A DNA stretch of 48,332 nt from Pseudomonadota bacterium (GCA_018240785.1 JAFEFC010000047.1:1-48332), one strand, 5' to 3'; counted from the stretch's first letter, positions 34,673 through 43,696 are shown. Notes: generated by a model from the sequence alone, not told the origin. Program-made: numbers and translations.

Positions 34673-34753
34673 TTACTTGCGCGGCGGGTTGTTGCCCCGG
34701 CCAGGGCCGGACGGATTGCCAGTCTTGCTCGGACCGTTTTCGAGGTGGTTCAT
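34673..34753 (-). CDS. 26-residue Gly/Pro-rich peptide
   Basis: ATG 34753 with AGGAG 6 bases upstream (a strong site), ending in TAA: MNHLENGPSKTGNPSGPGRG and then NNPPRK. It is too short for normal gene finding but has the strongest ribosome binding site in this block. It lies between the XRE gene (stop 34851) and the HicA-like gene (start 34636) and is on the same strand. The family is not known to me; the low-complexity basic tail suggests an unstructured partner or a signal peptide-like factor. Confidence 0.55.
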   Translation of the reverse strand: MNHLENGPSKTGNPSGPGRGNNPPRK

Positions 34754-34850
34754 GTTCATCTCCTGTGGAAGTGCCCCGGAATTTGAGGGCGAGAGAGGGC
34801 CCGAGGCGTACCCTCGCTCGTAGAACGGATAAACGGGATTGGACGGCGGG

Positions 34851-36116
34851 CTAGTTAAGCCACGCTTCGATGCGCTGCTTCAGATCATCCCGATCCTTGT
34901 GCCGCCAGGGCACGGGGCGAAATTGCTCGGGCACCGTCTCTTCGACGAGTTGGATCCGGTACCGCAAGCCATACGGACTCCCTTGCGTTCCCGCGGTCGG
35001 CCACAGATTGAGCTCACAACCATCGCCTGTCGGAATGATCTCCCACCACTTGCGCGGGTAGGCCGAAAGGTCTGGCTCGAGGAGATCCTGGAGGGCACCT
35101 CCAAGCATCCTGGTTGCAGCGCTGTGACTGACGCCCTCTGCCTGGTACGCATCAAATCTCTCGTCGGGAATTTCCTCAAGACACCCCGCGACCACGTGCT
35201 CAGAGAGGCGCTCACTCTCTTTGCCGTTGTACTCCGTCACCAGAAGCCGGAGCCTGCGTACATCGCCCGGCTGAGGAGATCCGTCGAAACCGGTCACAAA
35301 ACTCACAACGGAGTACGCCCAGTCGATCAGCGGATCTTCAACCAGCCAAACATCAAGCCGACTGGGCTTCAGCCACCGAAGCCCATTGGCGTCAGGGAGG
35401 CACCGGACGAAGTCGATCCGGATCACAAATCGACCGCGAAGCTGCTCGATCTCAAGCCGATACCAGGGTGACGCACGATACATCCGGATCCGGTCATCGC
35501 TTCCCCTCTGGTGGTCGAGACGATCGCCAACAAACTCACGAATCAAAGCCATAACCCCGACGCCGCCACGAACAACTTCTGTACGGGTACCCCCCATTTC
35601 GTTGGCCACCACCAGCCAATGGCCGTCCACATTCGCCGGCTTCAAGATCTCGTCTTCACTCAGCCCGGTAAGTTGCGACAGCTCGGCGAGCTCGGCTGGA
35701 TTGCGTGCGAGTTGAGCGGATTCAATGCGCCTGCCCACATCGCGGGCCATCCACTCCAGCGCGCCTTCGGCACCGTTCTCTTCATCCAACGCCCTTTGTA
35801 GTGAGGCGTTTCCCTGGCTGAGTTGTTCAGTAAGCAGTTCGAGAATCCACTTCTCGTAGCTTCTGGGGTCTGGCGCGATGCTGCCCTGCAGATCCGCCAG
35901 GGGAACATCGAGGATATTAGCAATGGCTTCAGCCCGCTCGCGGCTGGTGCTGCCCCGCTTTTCGATGCGCCGATAGCTGGCGGTGTACGTTTCCTCATCC
36001 TGCTCGAGGCCCAGACGGTCGCAGATCTGGCGCGCCAGGGCAGCTTGAGTCAGGCCCCTCTTTTCGCGCAGTTCATGCAACCGCTGGCGGTCGATCTTGA
36101 AAGATGGATGACGCAT
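34851..36116 (-). CDS. XRE-family HTH protein with large unknown C-terminus
   Basis: 421 residues. The helix-turn-helix (RLHELREKRGLTQAALARQI and RIEKRGSTSRERAEAIANIL) is at about 12-70. The rest (about 85-421) is not recognised; a Trp-rich, charged region (PSRLDVWLVEDPLIDWAYSV) suggests a folded sensing or enzyme domain. It heads a probable operon with the small peptide gene and the HicA-like gene. The Tn3-type end at 36270 cuts into sequence about 150 bp upstream of its start; most of its promoter (36117-36269) survives. Confidence 0.75.
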   Translation of the reverse strand: MRHPSFKIDRQRLHELREKRGLTQAALARQICDRLGLEQDEETYTASYRRIEKRGSTSRERAEAIANILDVPLADLQGSIAPDPRSYEKWILELLTEQLSQGNASLQRALDEENGAEGALEWMARDVGRRIESAQLARNPAELAELSQLTGLSEDEILKPANVDGHWLVVANEMGGTRTEVVRGGVGVMALIREFVGDRLDHQRGSDDRIRMYRASPWYRLEIEQLRGRFVIRIDFVRCLPDANGLRWLKPSRLDVWLVEDPLIDWAYSVVSFVTGFDGSPQPGDVRRLRLLVTEYNGKESERLSEHVVAGCLEEIPDERFDAYQAEGVSHSAATRMLGGALQDLLEPDLSAYPRKWWEIIPTGDGCELNLWPTAGTQGSPYGLRYRIQLVEETVPEQFRPVPWRHKDRDDLKQRIEAWLN

Positions 36117-36377
36117 AAACCCTCCGTGAATGTGGCGTCATCATGCAGGAGGGTCTTTATGTTCTCCAGTATCATAAACAGAACATAAATGGCTTTCCTG
36201 AGTACGAACGACCAATCCTTCGCAGCCAGCATTCGCGCTCACCGCTTTCTCCTCCAAGCTGAACTTCCTGGGGTCGTCTCAGAAAACGGAGAAAATCGTA
36301 CGCTAAGCCCCTTCCGGCTTTGCGATCGGCACGGTCCACCATTCGGTGGTAGACCAAGCAGTCGTGTCACCAGCCGT

Positions 36378-36551
36378 CATCTCTACAACGCGGCGCCAAT
36401 GCAGTGCCTAGCGGTGGTTCGCCAGCACCCGAGCGGCGAGCGGGTGATCCTGGCACCGGGGGATTACGCGGCGTGGTTGGGCGCAGAGACGCCGGCCGAC
36501 CACTTGCAAGGGCTGGTGAGGCCGTGTCCGGAGGCGGGCTGGCAGCGTATG
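36378..36551 (+). pseudogene. SRAP (SOS-associated peptidase) internal-deletion fragment
   Basis: In frame: YNAAPMQCLAVVRQHPSGER, the N-terminal YN.AP.Q motif of SRAP/HMCES-type proteins, directly continued by VILAPGDYAAWLG, which belongs to the C-terminal end of the same family. The central part and the N-terminal Cys2 are missing. It is a deletion product, not a gene. A repeated non-coding segment (36349-36383) leads into it. Confidence 0.7.
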
Positions 36552-36599
36552 AACTTGGGTGACGGAAATTTCTGGGGTTCCGGCTTACAACCCCATGTA

Positions 36600-36716
36600 C
36601 CGCCCGGCAAGCTGACTTCGTTCCCGCAGGCCGTGCAGCTCAGGGACGACCGCCATTTCGTCGTGGTCGATCCGAACGGGATCGGGGCCGATGTGGTCCA
36701 GCGGGTCGGGGCATGA
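36600..36716 (+). pseudogene. C-terminal tail of an unknown gene
   Basis: A short protein-like tail (PQAVQLRDDRHFVVVDPNGI..) ends at 36716 and overlaps the ATG of the MATE fragment by 4 bases, as genes in an operon do. It is therefore probably the end of the gene that preceded the MATE gene in its original home. Confidence 0.35.
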
Positions 36717-37160
36717 CAGTCCGCGACACGGCATCTGTGGCGGATGACGCACATACGACCTCGGGCAGCGCCTCCAACGTCCTGTGGGCCGACCTTCGCG
36801 CCGCGCTGCGCGGCACGAACGCCGACTACACGCGCATTCCCCTGAAGCGCGCGGTGTTCCTGCTGGCCGTGCCGATGATGCTGGAACTGGTGCTCGAGTC
36901 GACCTTCGCGGTGGTCGACATCTTCTTCGTCGCCAAGCTCGGATCGTCGGCGGTGGCCACCGTCGGGTTGACGGAAACCTATTGTCGCTTCCTGCTGTAT
37001 TCGATCGCGATGGGGCTGGCGATGGCGGTCACCGCGATCGTCGCCCGGCGCGTCGGCGAGCATCGAGGCGAGGAGGCCGCGTTGTCGGCGGTGCAGGCCA
37101 TCGTGGTGGCGTTGCTCGTGTCGCTGCCCTTCGCCGTGGCGACGACTTCGAGTTCCGCCA
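36713..37160 (+). pseudogene. MATE efflux pump N-terminal fragment
   Basis: About 150 residues of a MATE-family multidrug exporter: leader, IPLKRAVFLLAVPMMLELVL, DIFFVAKLGSSAVATVGLTE, and AMAVTAIVARRVGE. Only the first few membrane helices remain; near 37150 the sequence changes to an unrelated tail. It is a dead fragment, probably captured in the transposon. Confidence 0.88.
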
Positions 37161-37164
37161 ACAC

Positions 37165-37293
37165 CCTTCCGTGGGACTTGTCACGTCAGAATATGAATCC
37201 GTCGTCCAGAAGCTGGAGGCGCTATGCGCCGCATACCCCTCCGGTACGGACGATGCGGAAAAAGCGTGGCCTGCCTGTGAACTAGCACGTTGA
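37165..37293 (+). pseudogene. C-terminal tail of another unknown gene
   Basis: In a different frame from the MATE piece, a protein-like tail (SEYESVVQKLEALCAAYPSG) ends at a stop at 37291-37293. It has no start and marks the fourth gene piece in the element. Confidence 0.35.
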
Positions 37294-37421
37294 ACGACCG
37301 TCCGTCTCAGTAGCTAACGACACAAACCGAGCGCTACCGCGGCACGGCTTTGCGTGCTTTATTTTCCGTTTTCTGAGACGACCCCTACCTTGCGTGGGTG
37401 CATCGGCACCATTCTTCTTCG

Positions 37422-38264
37422 CTACTTTACAGGTTCCGGAAGCCACGTTTCGTAAAGGGTATCGCCGAACCATCGATACCTGAGCGCCCGATTGACATAT
37501 AGCCTGACCGCCGTCCGAACAGACGGAATGACCATGGTATTAGGCCTGCTACGGTCAGTCATGGACGATCCCCACTCCTGGCTGACTACAGCACGGAGAC
37601 CAGCGGGTAGGTCTTCAGACAGGCGAAAGGCCGCGTCCGATTTGGTGTGCCAATCAATGTCTCCTGCTGAAGGCACTGCATCGAAAAGCAATTCGTGTTC
37701 GATTGAAAGGACGCGAGCAGGAACAAGGTCGATGAAACGCCCTCTTTCCTGCCCTGCCGCCCATTGAGCATACCCCCTGAAATGGACTCTGTCGGGCACC
37801 TGCACCAAGGCATGCGGACTAAAGGTCATTGGGAAGACACCTCCCTTGGAGCGGTACTGCACGATAACTGCACACTTTTGGGCGCACGCTGCATAGAGAG
37901 CACGGAATATCTCTGCATCGGGCTCAGGCGTGCATCCACTCAGTGGATTCTCCAGCCGCACGCCAAACGGGTAGTCGTCGTCGGAATTCTGAAACAGGAC
38001 CGAAACGCCATCGAGCATACGCATCAGATCCGAGGGCCTGGAAGGTGCGAACCGTAAGCCATCGGAGGTATCCGCCAACTTGCGCATGCGCTTTCCGGCG
38101 TTGATCAGTGGAACCGGATAAGTGTGTTCGAATGTACTGATCGTTTTGCGCTGCACATGCTCCCGGCTCTGGCCGAGGATTCTGGCAAGTCGTGACGCTT
38201 GGAGGCCTGACTCCCAGTAGGCCAGGTACTCAAGGCAAAGCTCATTGATCTTAGGAATTTTCAT
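37422..38264 (-). CDS. WYL-domain transcriptional regulator
   Basis: 280 residues from ATG 38264; the frame runs further up but the extension looks non-coding and reaches over the cas6 promoter. The N-terminal part (KIPKINELCLEYLAYWESGL, SRLARILGQSREHVQRKTI) is a winged-HTH-like DNA-binding region, and the middle/C-terminus (VIVQYRSKGGVFPMTFSPHA, RVHFRGYAQW, FIDLVPARVLSIE) is a WYL-type ligand-sensing domain. WYL proteins often regulate CRISPR-Cas and other defence loci. The gene is divergent from cas6, with a palindrome beside its start. Confidence 0.78.
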   Translation of the reverse strand: MKIPKINELCLEYLAYWESGLQASRLARILGQSREHVQRKTISTFEHTYPVPLINAGKRMRKLADTSDGLRFAPSRPSDLMRMLDGVSVLFQNSDDDYPFGVRLENPLSGCTPEPDAEIFRALYAACAQKCAVIVQYRSKGGVFPMTFSPHALVQVPDRVHFRGYAQWAAGQERGRFIDLVPARVLSIEHELLFDAVPSAGDIDWHTKSDAAFRLSEDLPAGLRAVVSQEWGSSMTDRSRPNTMVIPSVRTAVRLYVNRALRYRWFGDTLYETWLPEPVK

Positions 38265-38267
38265 GAT

Positions 38268-38284
38268 GTGTGAAAATATCACAC
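38268..38284. promoter_or_regulatory. Operator palindrome between WYL gene and cas6
   Basis: GTGTGA-AAATA-TCACAC, a perfect inverted repeat with 6-bp arms, begins 4 bp upstream of the WYL start and 67 bp upstream of cas6. It is placed to control both the regulator and the cas operon. A possible -10 for cas6 is TATGAT at 38316-38321. Confidence 0.6.
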
Positions 38285-38350
38285 TTAGAATAACCAAATA
38301 TCTTCGACGCTCGCATATGATGCTCTCGTGATTTCTGACGAGGCTATGGC

Positions 38351-39061
38351 ATGAGAGTTCTAATCGACTTCGGCAGGAACCCCCAACGGTACAGATACAC
38401 GGACAGCATGAACGCGGCATTGGTTGCCGGGCTGGTGGCGGCCGGGTTGCGTTCAGACGAGCTAGTCGGGGAGAGGGCGCTTCCGTGGACATTCGGCACC
38501 GCGGGAAGGGCTGGACCCGACGGTAAGCGGATCATCGCTTCGGTCACGCTTTCTTCGCCCTCCGAGCGTTTTGCACAGGCACTCACGCGCCTTGATCCCG
38601 GAGAATTCCGAGTGGCGTCGAGCAACGGCGACACAATCTGCCTCGCCGACGCAGTGCTCCGGCATTGCCCGAGCGTGCCGGCCGGGGGTGTGGACGAACT
38701 GATGGTGGCCTTTGCCAGCCCATTCCTCGTACCCATGCCCAAGCAAGGGCGCGAGAAGACCCACTTCTATGACGATCTATCCGGCGTAGACCTCAACGCG
38801 GCGCTGGTTGCCGGCGTTTCTCGACGTGCCGGACGATCCCTCGATCTGACGATTTCAACCGATCGGCTATCGATGGCGACGGATCTCAGAAAGCAGCTCG
38901 TCCACGTGCGGCGCCTGCCGAATGGCAAGCCACTTTTCCATCCCGCCTTTTCCGTTCCGATGACACTGCGTGGCCGGCCGGAGGATGTCAGATTCGCTTT
39001 TCTCGCTGGGGTCGGCGCCAAGACGCATGCCGGGTTCGGCTGCCCGATCCTGATGCGCTGA
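38351..39061 (+). CDS. cas6: Cas6 crRNA-processing endonuclease
   Basis: 236 residues with the RAMP fold pattern; the C-terminal glycine-rich loop GVGAKTHAGFGCP is the Cas6 hallmark. It would cut the precursor crRNA at the hairpin (CCCC-ATGA-GGGG) of the repeats. The ATG at 38351 has AGG 7 bases upstream. It is the first gene of the cas operon here. Confidence 0.85.
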   Translation: MRVLIDFGRNPQRYRYTDSMNAALVAGLVAAGLRSDELVGERALPWTFGTAGRAGPDGKRIIASVTLSSPSERFAQALTRLDPGEFRVASSNGDTICLADAVLRHCPSVPAGGVDELMVAFASPFLVPMPKQGREKTHFYDDLSGVDLNAALVAGVSRRAGRSLDLTISTDRLSMATDLRKQLVHVRRLPNGKPLFHPAFSVPMTLRGRPEDVRFAFLAGVGAKTHAGFGCPILMR

Positions 39062-39070
39062 GGCCACTAC

Positions 39071-41989
39071 ATGTTGTCCATCGCTCCCCAGCTCTTCAAG
39101 AAATTCCTCGACACCGTCGTGATCGACGGAGTTTTCAGCGATTCAGAACGGGCATTGACGGCCGGCCCGCTCGGGGCGAAGTCCGCACAGGAAGTCGCCT
39201 CCGGTCGCCGCATCGATCACCGCACACCCTATCTGATGACGGTCTCGGGTAAGGGTGGTTACCTTCCTGGCCCGGATTTTTCCAAGCGCGAGAGCTTCCG
39301 CAACATCACCCTGCTCGATCATCTGGTTTCGGTCGCGCGCGGTGGTGCAGTGCTTGCCGAACTGGACCTGCGCGCAGTGGGCGTAAACGACACAGGAATC
39401 CGTTCGCGGATCGCGCTACTCATTGCTGTGGGCTTCTTACACGACACCGACAAAATTCTCGGCCTTTCGCGAACAGACGAACTCAAGCCCGAACATGTCG
39501 AGAATCTACTCCAGCGCTTTCATGTTGACCGCTTCCTCGAAGTGACCGGGGTGCGCGTTTCCCCGGCCGATCTACTTTCAATGATTCACGCGGTAGAGGT
39601 AAGCCGCAGTGGTACCTTGAAGCCGGGCATGCGCCTTCTGACGGCAGAAGAACACGCGGATTGCGGCTACGTGCGGCTTGCCGATCGGCTCGAGGGACTC
39701 TTCCTCAACAGCGCTCAAGGCCCCGTAGCGATGGTTGCGGAGCTGCAAAAATACGGGGGCTTCCGCAGCCCGTATTTCGCCACCGGCTGGCGTGTCCTAC
39801 ACCTTCGTTCGGCACATACACCCTTCCTGCTGAATGCACTTCAGCGCGGCTTGTGTGCTCAAACCATCGCCACCTGCGGCATGCCGCCATTGCTGGAAAT
39901 CCATCACGACGGCGAGCTCATTGCGATCGTCCCCGAGCCAATGGCCAACCGGATCATTGAAGAAGGGATCCGGCGTGCGACCCGGCCTCTAAACCTGAGT
40001 CTCCGCGTGATCGTGCCCCAGGGAAACGGCATGCGCGACATGCAGGACGGCGGGTCGGGACCGGAGGACCTGCACGACGCCTTACGCGACGATCCGGTTT
40101 GCGCCGCGAAGTCCCTGTTCGTGCACATCGACTTTCTTACAGGCGAACAATCGTTGCGAAACGCGATCGACAGCCTGTTCGGACCGCTCGGTTTTCCGCC
40201 CAACTATGCTGGCATCGACAAGTTCGGCGGAAAGCTCTTCCAACTCTGGCCGGTCCGGGCGGGGGACGACGAACTGATTCACGCCCTCCGAACGGAGGCG
40301 GCAATGATTGCGGTCGCACTCGGCTGCGCCGAACCGAAAGAAAAGTCACTTGCGGCGCAGGTGCCGCCAGCGGAGGTGCGCGAAGCTGAACTCGTAGCCG
40401 CACTGGCGCAGACCAATCATGTCCTACCGGACTGGATGGCCGGAATCCATCACCGCCTGAGCCGCCAGTCGCTACTGGCCGCTTGGGCGGCAGCTCTTGC
40501 AGAGCGGGACGAGGTACTGAGCGAGTGCCTTTTCGGTAGCGATGGTCTGCTCAAACTCTGGCTCTGTGGCGATGGCGCCCGCCGGGCCGGCCTGTTTGAC
40601 AAGATCGGTGACCCGGGTGCGGTCTTGATAGAGGCGGCCGCACAGTGGCTAAGGGGTGCGCTCAACCGCCGTTTTGTCGGCGCTGAGAACGACGACAGTG
40701 AAGGACGCTGCCATTTCACCAACCTGCCGGTCAGTAAGGACACCCGCATCGACGCGAAATCCGGCCTGGAAGGGATCAAGACAAGCGCGTTTTCCGGGCG
40801 GGAGGGACGGCCGGAATCGTTCGAAAGCAGCAAGTCCCAAACCCTGGTTTCCGCCCCGGCAGCGGCTGAGCACCGCCTGCGTACCCTGATGGGCGAAGGG
40901 CGTGGGAATGGCGATATCCCAGCCTATGTCTCTACGCCAACTATGATGGGGCTTTTTGCCAGCCTCAACATGAGAGCGGATCCCGACTTCCTTCAACTGA
41001 ATCACTACGACCTGATGCGCCAGGAGATTAGAGCGGACAAGCCAGTTTTCCCAGAGAGCGAGACCTATGGGCATCGGTTGATGTTCGCCCGTCATGCGTC
41101 CATTCCCGGCAAGACCGCGGAAGTCATCAGTTTTACCAGAATGATGCTGCAATCCGCATTGCGGATGGGTCGGCCGGTGCATGTGTTCAGGGGTCTACCC
41201 ACCTCCGAGAACGCCTTCGTGCATTTCGACTTCCTGCCCTCTGTCATCGAACGCGGCATTGGCGGCCGTTCCCTACGGCTGGAGCAGATCCCGTCGGCGA
41301 TCGGACTGTTGCGCAATCTCGAAGCGATGAGTGAAACCCCGAATCTCGGGCTGGAGTTAGCGCTTCGCTATGCCGATCCGTCGACCCGTTTTGCCGCGGC
41401 TTGCGAGGCGCTGGCGGTGCTCAATCGTCTGCCGGACGACAAGCTCAACAAGCTCGCCGACCTCAGACGGGTCCTTCAAACTTTCACCCGGAGCCCCGAT
41501 ACCATCATGACGCCGTCCGATAACGTTCTAATCGAATTCGCCCGGGCCATGACCCGGGTGCAAGAAGCGCCTTCCCGCGATGCCAGCAACGCGGTTCGTA
41601 CGCTCGGCCTAAAGATTGCGCTCGATGCCGTCGAGGCCTGCGCAGTGGCCCTGCATCAAACAGGCAAGGAAACCCAGATCGCCGCTATCGCAGGCGCCCT
41701 CGAGAACGAATTCGAGCGTTCATCGCGCCTGGCGTGGCGCGGCAGTCAAAGGGACCTGCCGTTCCCGCGCAAAGCGGCGATGGCGGCGGCCTCCTTGTTT
41801 GTTGAGCAGGTGTGGCCCATTGCCTTCAAGGGGCGCCCGCCGGCCTCAAAAGCGCGCCGAATCGCCATGGCGGTCTACCAGGTGGCATTCGAGACCGAAT
41901 CCTACCGTCCTCGCGACAAGCCGAATCCTCAAGCGACGGTAGCGGATAACGCTGCCGAGATCCATGTGAGCTCTGAACCCAATGCGTAA
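39071..41989 (+). CDS. cas10d: Cas10d (Csc3), type I-D large subunit with HD nuclease
   Basis: 972 residues. An N-terminal HD nuclease domain has His84 (LLDHLVSV) and His124/Asp125 (FLHDTDKI), the pattern of the Cas3''-like HD that in type I-D is fused to Cas10d rather than to the helicase. No GGDD motif is seen, as expected for the Cas10d branch. The C-terminal about 160 residues form a helical region that in type I-D is also made separately as Cas11d from an internal start. The gene starts 9 bases after cas6. The role is large subunit of the interference complex. Confidence 0.87.
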   Translation: MLSIAPQLFKKFLDTVVIDGVFSDSERALTAGPLGAKSAQEVASGRRIDHRTPYLMTVSGKGGYLPGPDFSKRESFRNITLLDHLVSVARGGAVLAELDLRAVGVNDTGIRSRIALLIAVGFLHDTDKILGLSRTDELKPEHVENLLQRFHVDRFLEVTGVRVSPADLLSMIHAVEVSRSGTLKPGMRLLTAEEHADCGYVRLADRLEGLFLNSAQGPVAMVAELQKYGGFRSPYFATGWRVLHLRSAHTPFLLNALQRGLCAQTIATCGMPPLLEIHHDGELIAIVPEPMANRIIEEGIRRATRPLNLSLRVIVPQGNGMRDMQDGGSGPEDLHDALRDDPVCAAKSLFVHIDFLTGEQSLRNAIDSLFGPLGFPPNYAGIDKFGGKLFQLWPVRAGDDELIHALRTEAAMIAVALGCAEPKEKSLAAQVPPAEVREAELVAALAQTNHVLPDWMAGIHHRLSRQSLLAAWAAALAERDEVLSECLFGSDGLLKLWLCGDGARRAGLFDKIGDPGAVLIEAAAQWLRGALNRRFVGAENDDSEGRCHFTNLPVSKDTRIDAKSGLEGIKTSAFSGREGRPESFESSKSQTLVSAPAAAEHRLRTLMGEGRGNGDIPAYVSTPTMMGLFASLNMRADPDFLQLNHYDLMRQEIRADKPVFPESETYGHRLMFARHASIPGKTAEVISFTRMMLQSALRMGRPVHVFRGLPTSENAFVHFDFLPSVIERGIGGRSLRLEQIPSAIGLLRNLEAMSETPNLGLELALRYADPSTRFAAACEALAVLNRLPDDKLNKLADLRRVLQTFTRSPDTIMTPSDNVLIEFARAMTRVQEAPSRDASNAVRTLGLKIALDAVEACAVALHQTGKETQIAAIAGALENEFERSSRLAWRGSQRDLPFPRKAAMAAASLFVEQVWPIAFKGRPPASKARRIAMAVYQVAFETESYRPRDKPNPQATVADNAAEIHVSSEPNA

Positions 41990-42005
41990 GTCTGAACTGG
42001 AGATC

Positions 42006-43016
42006 ATGATGCCCCTGAACACCTTGAAACCCTATCTCGGCGACATCGATGCTCTGCTTTCGATCACCGAGGAGGACGCAAGTAAATCCTACGCCCAACC
42101 GGCATTGAAAAATTTGGGCTCGGTCACATTGGTGGTGCTGAGGGAGGTCATCTCGCCGGCCGCGTTTCGCAACGCTGAATCGGAAATCACCGATATCGAA
42201 TCGCGGGGCCGGCGCCATGTTCGGGCAGTGGCCAACAAGTTCAAATTCGGCGAACGAGCGCGCGGCCTGCAGGTGTTGAGATTTTTCGGAGCGGGGGGCG
42301 TTTCCGCTCAAAACAAGACGGCCTTTTACGGCAAGCAGAAGCCGTCCGAGAAGTTCGATCTGAATGCTTTGGTGTTCGGTGACAGCGCCAATGCCGGCAA
42401 CAAGGTCTTGCCAGTGAAGGCAGCGGCGCAGTATTCGGACGCGGTGTCGCTGCAGGAATATAGCGATGCGGTCGATGTCACCTTTCACAACCGCGCGTCG
42501 GAAGACGGCACGCTATTCAATGCGCAAAAGAAGGAAAACTCGAACAATCTTTTCGAGAGGCATTATGTTCGCCCCGGCACCCTGTTGCTGCAAACCATCT
42601 CGTTCAACGGTAAGGTGGCGCCGCTCGAGGCGGTCGAACACCTGATCCTTTCGATGGGTCTGGCGGGCGCCTATGGTGGGCAGACTTCGATCTACGGCGT
42701 GAACGTGCGCAATCATCTGGTCGGCTGCTACGCCGGGCGTTTCGAACGCGACCTGGCCAGCCCCTATGTGGCCATCGACAGCCTCCATCAGGCTGGAGCG
42801 GATATCGTGGATCCCGCCGCCGTCGTTGATGTCTGCAAGAGCCTGTACTCGCAAGCCTACCCGACCGCAGTGAGTGGCGCCGACCTTGTCGAGGTACAGA
42901 AATCCCTTGTCGCCCGACTCGAGGCGGAAGACGCTGGCATGCGCGTGGCTTATCAAGCCAACGCGAAGAAGATCGGCGCCTATTTCGACGCGTGGTTTGA
43001 GGGTATAGGCGGATGA
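42006..43016 (+). CDS. csc2: Csc2 (Cas7d) backbone subunit
   Basis: 336 residues, Cas7-type RAMP protein of type I-D (VTLVVLREVISPAAFRNAES, LQVLRFFGAGGVSAQNKTAF, GLAGAYGGQTSIYGVNVRNH), which would form the crRNA-binding backbone. I prefer ATG 42006 or 42009 because GGAG lies at 41999-42002. A start at 41982, overlapping cas10d by 8 bases, is also possible. Its stop overlaps the csc1 start. Confidence 0.9.
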   Translation: MMPLNTLKPYLGDIDALLSITEEDASKSYAQPALKNLGSVTLVVLREVISPAAFRNAESEITDIESRGRRHVRAVANKFKFGERARGLQVLRFFGAGGVSAQNKTAFYGKQKPSEKFDLNALVFGDSANAGNKVLPVKAAAQYSDAVSLQEYSDAVDVTFHNRASEDGTLFNAQKKENSNNLFERHYVRPGTLLLQTISFNGKVAPLEAVEHLILSMGLAGAYGGQTSIYGVNVRNHLVGCYAGRFERDLASPYVAIDSLHQAGADIVDPAAVVDVCKSLYSQAYPTAVSGADLVEVQKSLVARLEAEDAGMRVAYQANAKKIGAYFDAWFEGIGG

Positions 43017-43696
43017 ACTCGCCAACTGCCACGCCAGTGCGGGCCGTTACCCTCACGCCGTTTTACTATCACAGTCTGGCGGTGCCTTCAGGCACCGCAA
43101 CACTGGCGCCCTACTTGGCGGATCGTTCAATGTCTTACGCGCTCGCCGGTGCGATGGGGGCGCTCGCTCCGTCGGCGGCCTTGCCAAAAAAGGACTATGA
43201 GCGCGATCTGCGCCAACTGCCTTGGCTCTGCTCGGTTTTCGAGGCGCGTAACCCCCGTCTGTTACCAGCGATCGGCAAGCGGCTGAACCTGGACGCCGAA
43301 GGTGGCTATCAAAAGCGGGTCATGGACGCGACCGGCACCGGCAACCTGAAGACTTGGTTCTATATCCAGGAAGTTCCAGTCGGCGTGGAGTACGACGGCG
43401 CAATTTTCGGAACGGATCCCTTTCTTATGGCGAGTGAAGTGGAGCGCAGGGAGGTCACTGAGATTGTCGTCCGTACCGGGAGACATCTGGGCGGACTGCT
43501 TGCGCTTACCCGCCAGACAGACCCGCGACCGGTCCGACTCAACGCCCACACCGCCCACCTTTTCGGCCAGCGCCCGGCGGACGACCCGGCGATGGCCGTA
43601 GATGTGTTCGCTTTGTATGACATGCAAGTGACTTCGCCGATGGAGCTCAACGTCGCAGCCGCGACGGTCGGCAACTGGCGCGACTTCCGGGCTTGA
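43013..43696 (+). CDS. csc1: Csc1 (Cas5d) subunit
   Basis: 227 residues. The Csc1/Cas5-type RAMP of type I-D, capping the 5' handle of the crRNA. Segments such as VTLTPFYYHSLAVPSG and TWFYIQEVPVGVEYDG fit this family. ATGA overlap with csc2 and a 12-base gap to the best cas3 start show a coupled operon. Confidence 0.85.
   Translation: MNSPTATPVRAVTLTPFYYHSLAVPSGTATLAPYLADRSMSYALAGAMGALAPSAALPKKDYERDLRQLPWLCSVFEARNPRLLPAIGKRLNLDAEGGYQKRVMDATGTGNLKTWFYIQEVPVGVEYDGAIFGTDPFLMASEVERREVTEIVVRTGRHLGGLLALTRQTDPRPVRLNAHTAHLFGQRPADDPAMAVDVFALYDMQVTSPMELNVAAATVGNWRDFRA

Larger units (their letters stand above)
36270..37385. mobile_element. Tn3-derived element without transposase (TIME-like)
   Basis: Two inward-facing Tn3-family 38-bp ends bound 1,116 bp: left at 36270-36307 (GGGGTCGTCTCAGAAAACGG ... 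TACGCTAAG) and right at 37348-37385. Their outer 21 bp agree but the inner parts differ (left like Tn501/Tn1721, right like Tn21), so the ends may have come from two different elements. Flanking 5-mers are TTCCT and TACCT (4 of 5 match). No transposase or resolvase lies inside; only broken pieces of host genes (SRAP-like, a C-terminal tail, MATE and another tail). Such elements could move only with help in trans. Confidence 0.75.

Noticed and set aside
39071-41989. Type III signalling (GGDD cyclase) in the Cas10-like protein
   Set aside because: No GGDD motif, and Csc1/Csc2 place the locus in type I-D.
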